A stretch of DNA of 8,515 bases from NCBI GenBank assembly GCA_020426065.1, contig JAGQQT010000153.1, positions 1-8,515 on the forward strand. The letters are read 5' to 3'. Origin of the DNA: Planctomycetaceae bacterium (GTDB lineage Bacteria > Planctomycetota > Planctomycetia > Planctomycetales > Planctomycetaceae). The notes under the pieces were generated by a model. The model made no database searches and had not been told where the DNA came from. It saw nothing but the letters and a program-made list of their open reading frames with translations. The position numbers and the translations under genes are program-made. The first letter of the stretch is position 1, and every line of letters begins with the position of its first letter. Of this stretch, positions 6,357-8,515 are shown piece after piece.

Positions 6357-7781
6357 ATGACTGACAGGCTTGATCTCGATTTTCATCGCAATCCCGCGAT
6401 CCTCACGCATGTCATTGATGCGATGGCAGATGGCTTGTTTACAGTTGATGCTCAAGGGACTTTCATCGCCTGGAGTGAAGGGGCGGAGCGGATCACGGGA
6501 TATTCGCGAGAAGAAATCGAGGGACAACCCTGTTCCATTCTTGAAGGACAGAACTGTAAAGGTTTTGCCACGCTCAAAAATCTGTTGCAGACTTCGCAAC
6601 CATGTGCAACCAACGGAATCTGTAATCAGGAATGCAAGCTGCTCTCGAAAGATGGCAGGGAGATTTACATTCTTGGAAATGTCCGGCTCTTTACAGATGC
6701 TCAGGGCAATACAATAGGAGCGGTGGGCTGCTTTACCGACCTGACTTCTTTCGTCCTGTCGAATGAAAGAATTGCTCTCCTTGAAGAGCAGAATCGTCAA
6801 CGCAATCAGTTCTCCGATCTGATTGGGAAAAGTGACCTTATGCAGGAGGTCTTTCGGCGGTTACGGCTCGCCGGGCAAAGTGATGTGAGCGTTTTCATCT
6901 CGGGAGAATCCGGCACGGGTAAAGAACTGGCTGCTCGCGCGATCCATCAATCCAGTTCCAGAGCCAAAAAACCGTTTATTGCCGTCAACTGTTCTGCCAT
7001 ACCTGAAACATTGCTGGAGAGTGAACTGTTCGGTCATGTGAAGGGGGCATTCACAGGGGCGATCCATGATAAGATTGGTCTGTTTCAGGCAGCCGATGGA
7101 GGGACTCTGTTCCTTGATGAGATCGGAGACCTCTCTCCTATGCTGCAACTCAAACTGCTGCGAGTGTTGCAGGAGCGTGAAGTGCATCGCGTGGGAGACG
7201 ATCTGCCGCACAAAGTGGACGTGAGGCTGATCACGGCCACCAATCGGGATTTGAAATCGCTGATCCGCGATGGCAGCTTTCGTGAAGACTTTTACTATCG
7301 GATTCATGTCTTTGAAATTCGCCTGCCCTCACTTCGCGAACGAAAAGAAGATATTCCGTTGCTGGTGCAGCATTTCCTGGAAGAGTTTTCCCGGCAATAC
7401 GGACGCTCGAAAGTTGGTATTGCCCGAGACGCCCTGGCACAACTCATGGATCACAACTGGCCTGGTAACATTCGTGAGTTACGGAATGCAATCGAACACG
7501 CATTTGTGACACTCAGTGGAGATCGTGTCATGCTGGTTGACCTGCCGCTCGATGTCCGAAAGCCAGCTTCTTTTGATCACTCACAGCGGACTGCACAGCC
7601 AGTCCCGCGATTGGATTCAGCAGATTCTCCCAGTCAGGAATTGAGTCCTGAAGAACTTGAGGAGAAGAGGCAGCTGACAGCGTTGCTCGAGGAAATGGGG
7701 GGCAATAAGACCGCTGCTGCCAAAAGGCTGGGAGTCAGTCGCGTGACGATGTGGAAGAAAACGCGGAAGTACGGACTGTAA
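6357..7781 (+). CDS. PAS-domain sigma-54 enhancer-binding protein (PAS, AAA+, Fis-type HTH)
   Basis: A 474-residue one-component activator. The PAS domain (about 13-130: AMADGLFTVDAQGTFIAWSE) has six cysteines (C59, C67, C83, C89, C93, C125), five within 35 residues, suggesting thiol, metal or Fe-S sensing. A helical linker at 133-150 leads to AAA+ with Walker A GESGTGKE (183-190), GAFTGA (230-235), Walker B FLDEIGD (252-258), the FREDFYYR block (308-315) and WPGNIREL (368-375). HTH_8 is at about 448-474 (GGNKTAAAKRLGVSRVTMW). No receiver domain is present, so control is by a ligand or by cysteine chemistry rather than phosphorylation. All sigma-54 contact and ATPase motifs are intact. It is divergent to the DUF1328-yqaE operon and 290 bp upstream of a persulfide-dioxygenase-like gene; both flanks carry palindrome pairs and sigma-54-like elements, so either could be its target. 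FisR-type sulfane-sulfur sensors have the same plan, which is an analogy only. Confidence 0.93.
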   Translation: MTDRLDLDFHRNPAILTHVIDAMADGLFTVDAQGTFIAWSEGAERITGYSREEIEGQPCSILEGQNCKGFATLKNLLQTSQPCATNGICNQECKLLSKDGREIYILGNVRLFTDAQGNTIGAVGCFTDLTSFVLSNERIALLEEQNRQRNQFSDLIGKSDLMQEVFRRLRLAGQSDVSVFISGESGTGKELAARAIHQSSSRAKKPFIAVNCSAIPETLLESELFGHVKGAFTGAIHDKIGLFQAADGGTLFLDEIGDLSPMLQLKLLRVLQEREVHRVGDDLPHKVDVRLITATNRDLKSLIRDGSFREDFYYRIHVFEIRLPSLRERKEDIPLLVQHFLEEFSRQYGRSKVGIARDALAQLMDHNWPGNIRELRNAIEHAFVTLSGDRVMLVDLPLDVRKPASFDHSQRTAQPVPRLDSADSPSQELSPEELEEKRQLTALLEEMGGNKTAAAKRLGVSRVTMWKKTRKYGL

Positions 7782-7824
7782 TCTCTGCTATGCACCTGTT
7801 TAACCAGGATGTGAACTGCCTTGC

Positions 7825-7844
7825 CCCCTGATTGCTTACAGGGG
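7825..7844 (+). terminator. Possible weak terminator after the PAS-EBP gene
   Basis: CCCCTG (7825-7830) pairs with CAGGGG (7839-7844) around 8 bases, 43 bp after the stop. Only TTAACA follows, so it is not a clear intrinsic terminator and may be a different hairpin. Confidence 0.3.
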
Positions 7845-7853
7845 TTAACATGA

Positions 7854-7886
7854 GTTAGCGCTAATACTTTTGTTGTTAGCGCTAAT
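7854..7886. promoter_or_regulatory. Two identical GTTAGCGCTAAT palindromes, 21 bp apart
   Basis: GTTAGCGCTAAT occurs at 7854-7865 and 7875-7886; each contains the perfect 10-bp palindrome TTAGCGCTAA. The centre spacing of 21 bp is two helical turns. They lie about 130-155 bp upstream of the candidate sigma-54 start near 8015, a normal enhancer distance. The GCGC core also resembles LacI-family operators, so a repressor or another EBP is equally possible. Confidence 0.6.
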
Positions 7887-7988
7887 CGCTTTCAGGGTGG
7901 TTTATTAACGCTCCCAGATTTTTCTGATACGCGCAAGTCACAACATATCAATGACATGCGTCTTGTATATTCAAATTGACCGGATGCG

Positions 7989-8004
7989 TGGCACAGCATT
8001 TGTT
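7989..8004 (+). promoter_or_regulatory. Sigma-54-like element before the MBL-fold gene
   Basis: TGGCACAGCATTTGTT has a perfect -24 block and correct spacing, but GT instead of GC at -12. It predicts a start near 8015 and a leader of about 57 nt. An overlapping sigma-70 reading (TTGACC at 7976-7981, TTTGTT at 7999-8004, 17 bp apart) has a poor -10. Confidence 0.4.
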
Positions 8005-8016
8005 AATTGGATTAAC
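8002..8016. promoter_or_regulatory. 15-bp palindrome overlapping the promoter of the MBL-fold gene
   Basis: GTTAAT-TGG-ATTAAC is a perfect 6-3-6 inverted repeat covering the -12 to +1 region predicted from the element at 7989. That position is typical of a repressor operator. The protein is unknown. Confidence 0.4.
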
Positions 8017-8071
8017 CACTGACCTGCAGCGATCTGAATGATTCAAACTGTTCCAGCTAAAGGAATAAGCC

Positions 8072-8515
8072 ATGTTACTCAAGCAATATTATCTCGGATG
8101 TCTGGCTCACGCTTCTTACATGATTGTGGATGAACGGACGAAGGTGGCGGCCGTGGTTGATCCACAGCGGGATATTGATCAGTACCTGCGGGATGCCGAA
8201 GAAAACGGCTGGCAGATCAAATACGTGTTTCTGACACACTTCCATGCAGACTTCGTAGCCGGGCACATTGAAATGCGTGACCGGACCGGGGCAGAGATTT
8301 ATCTGGGAGCCAATGCCCAGGCCGAATACGAGTTCATGGGGCTCAAAGATGGGGATGTGGTTGAGTATGGAGATGTTCGGTTACAGATCTTGGAAACTCC
8401 GGGGCACACTCCTGAAGGGATTTCAATCCTGGTGTTCGATCTGGTTAAAAACGAATCCGTGCCCCATGCCGTATTGACCGGCGATACGTTGTTTATTGGT
8501 GATGTCGGTCGACCC
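8072..8515 (+). CDS. MBL-fold persulfide dioxygenase-like hydrolase, likely with C-terminal rhodanese; 3' end outside window
   Basis: The first 148 residues are present; the frame is open at the window end. The start at 8072 has AAAGGA 7 bases upstream. The metal-binding motif is THFHADF (H56, H58, D60) with H65, then GHTPEG (H112) and TGDTLFIGDVGRP (D138). The THxHADFVAGH form and GDVGRP(D) are characteristic of the ETHE1/persulfide-dioxygenase branch and especially of the bacterial fusions with one or two rhodanese domains (about 450 residues in total). The opening YLGCLAHASYMIVDE is also typical. Such enzymes oxidise glutathione persulfide to sulfite with one Fe(II), in the cytoplasm. The final His of the general HxHxDH motif is F61 here, as is usual in this subgroup. 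The rhodanese part is a prediction because it lies outside the window. The gene follows the cysteine-rich PAS-EBP, which suggests sulfur-stress regulation. Confidence 0.85.
   Translation, partial: MLLKQYYLGCLAHASYMIVDERTKVAAVVDPQRDIDQYLRDAEENGWQIKYVFLTHFHADFVAGHIEMRDRTGAEIYLGANAQAEYEFMGLKDGDVVEYGDVRLQILETPGHTPEGISILVFDLVKNESVPHAVLTGDTLFIGDVGRP

Noticed and set aside
6252..6800. Minus-strand 182-codon frame opposite the PAS-EBP start
   Set aside because: It is antisense to the PAS domain and the promoter region, with no recognisable domain.
1..8515. CRISPR array, tRNA, rRNA or riboswitch
   Set aside because: No regularly spaced repeats, cloverleaf or known RNA motif was seen by eye on either strand.

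Overview
The window looks like a chromosomal stretch from a Planctomycetota-type bacterium (Gimesia or Rubinisphaera-like). This is inferred from gene style: large hybrid kinases, several sigma-54 activators, moderate GC and wide intergenic regions. No marker gene proves it. The theme is signal transduction and sigma-54 (RpoN) control of small stress-type proteins.

Left edge (1-784): the 3' end of an IS3-family insertion sequence lies directly against a DUF2383 (PA2169-type four-helix bundle) gene that has lost its start. The IS seems to have inserted into its N-terminal codons. A strong intrinsic terminator follows at 748-784. Positions 785-1097 hold no convincing gene.

Middle (1098-5353, minus strand): a two-gene phosphorelay operon. 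The upstream gene is an NtrC-type response regulator (receiver, AAA+, Fis-type HTH). The downstream gene is a 917-residue membrane hybrid histidine kinase (membrane region, PAS, HisKA, HATPase, two receivers, HPt).

Centre-right (5553-6218, minus strand): an operon of two tiny membrane proteins, DUF1328/YtjA then YqaE/Pmp3, closed by a terminator. Upstream is a good -24/-12 sigma-54 promoter (TGGCAC-N5-ATGC). About 87 and 117 bp upstream of the predicted start site are two copies of a palindrome, TGRTCG-N5-CGATCA, with centres 30 bp apart. This is the layout of an enhancer for a bacterial enhancer-binding protein (EBP).

Right (6357-8515, plus strand): a second, divergent EBP with a cysteine-rich PAS sensor domain. 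After an intergenic region with two identical GTTAGCGCTAAT palindromes and a sigma-54-like element comes the start of a metallo-beta-lactamase-fold gene of the persulfide dioxygenase/rhodanese-fusion type, cut by the window end.

Working model (inference): the PAS-EBP is a cysteine-based sensor, possibly like the proteobacterial FisR sulfane-sulfur sensors. It, or the phosphorelay regulator, drives the flanking sigma-54 promoters. This would link sulfur or redox stress and envelope stress to the small membrane proteins on one side and the sulfur-handling enzyme on the other.
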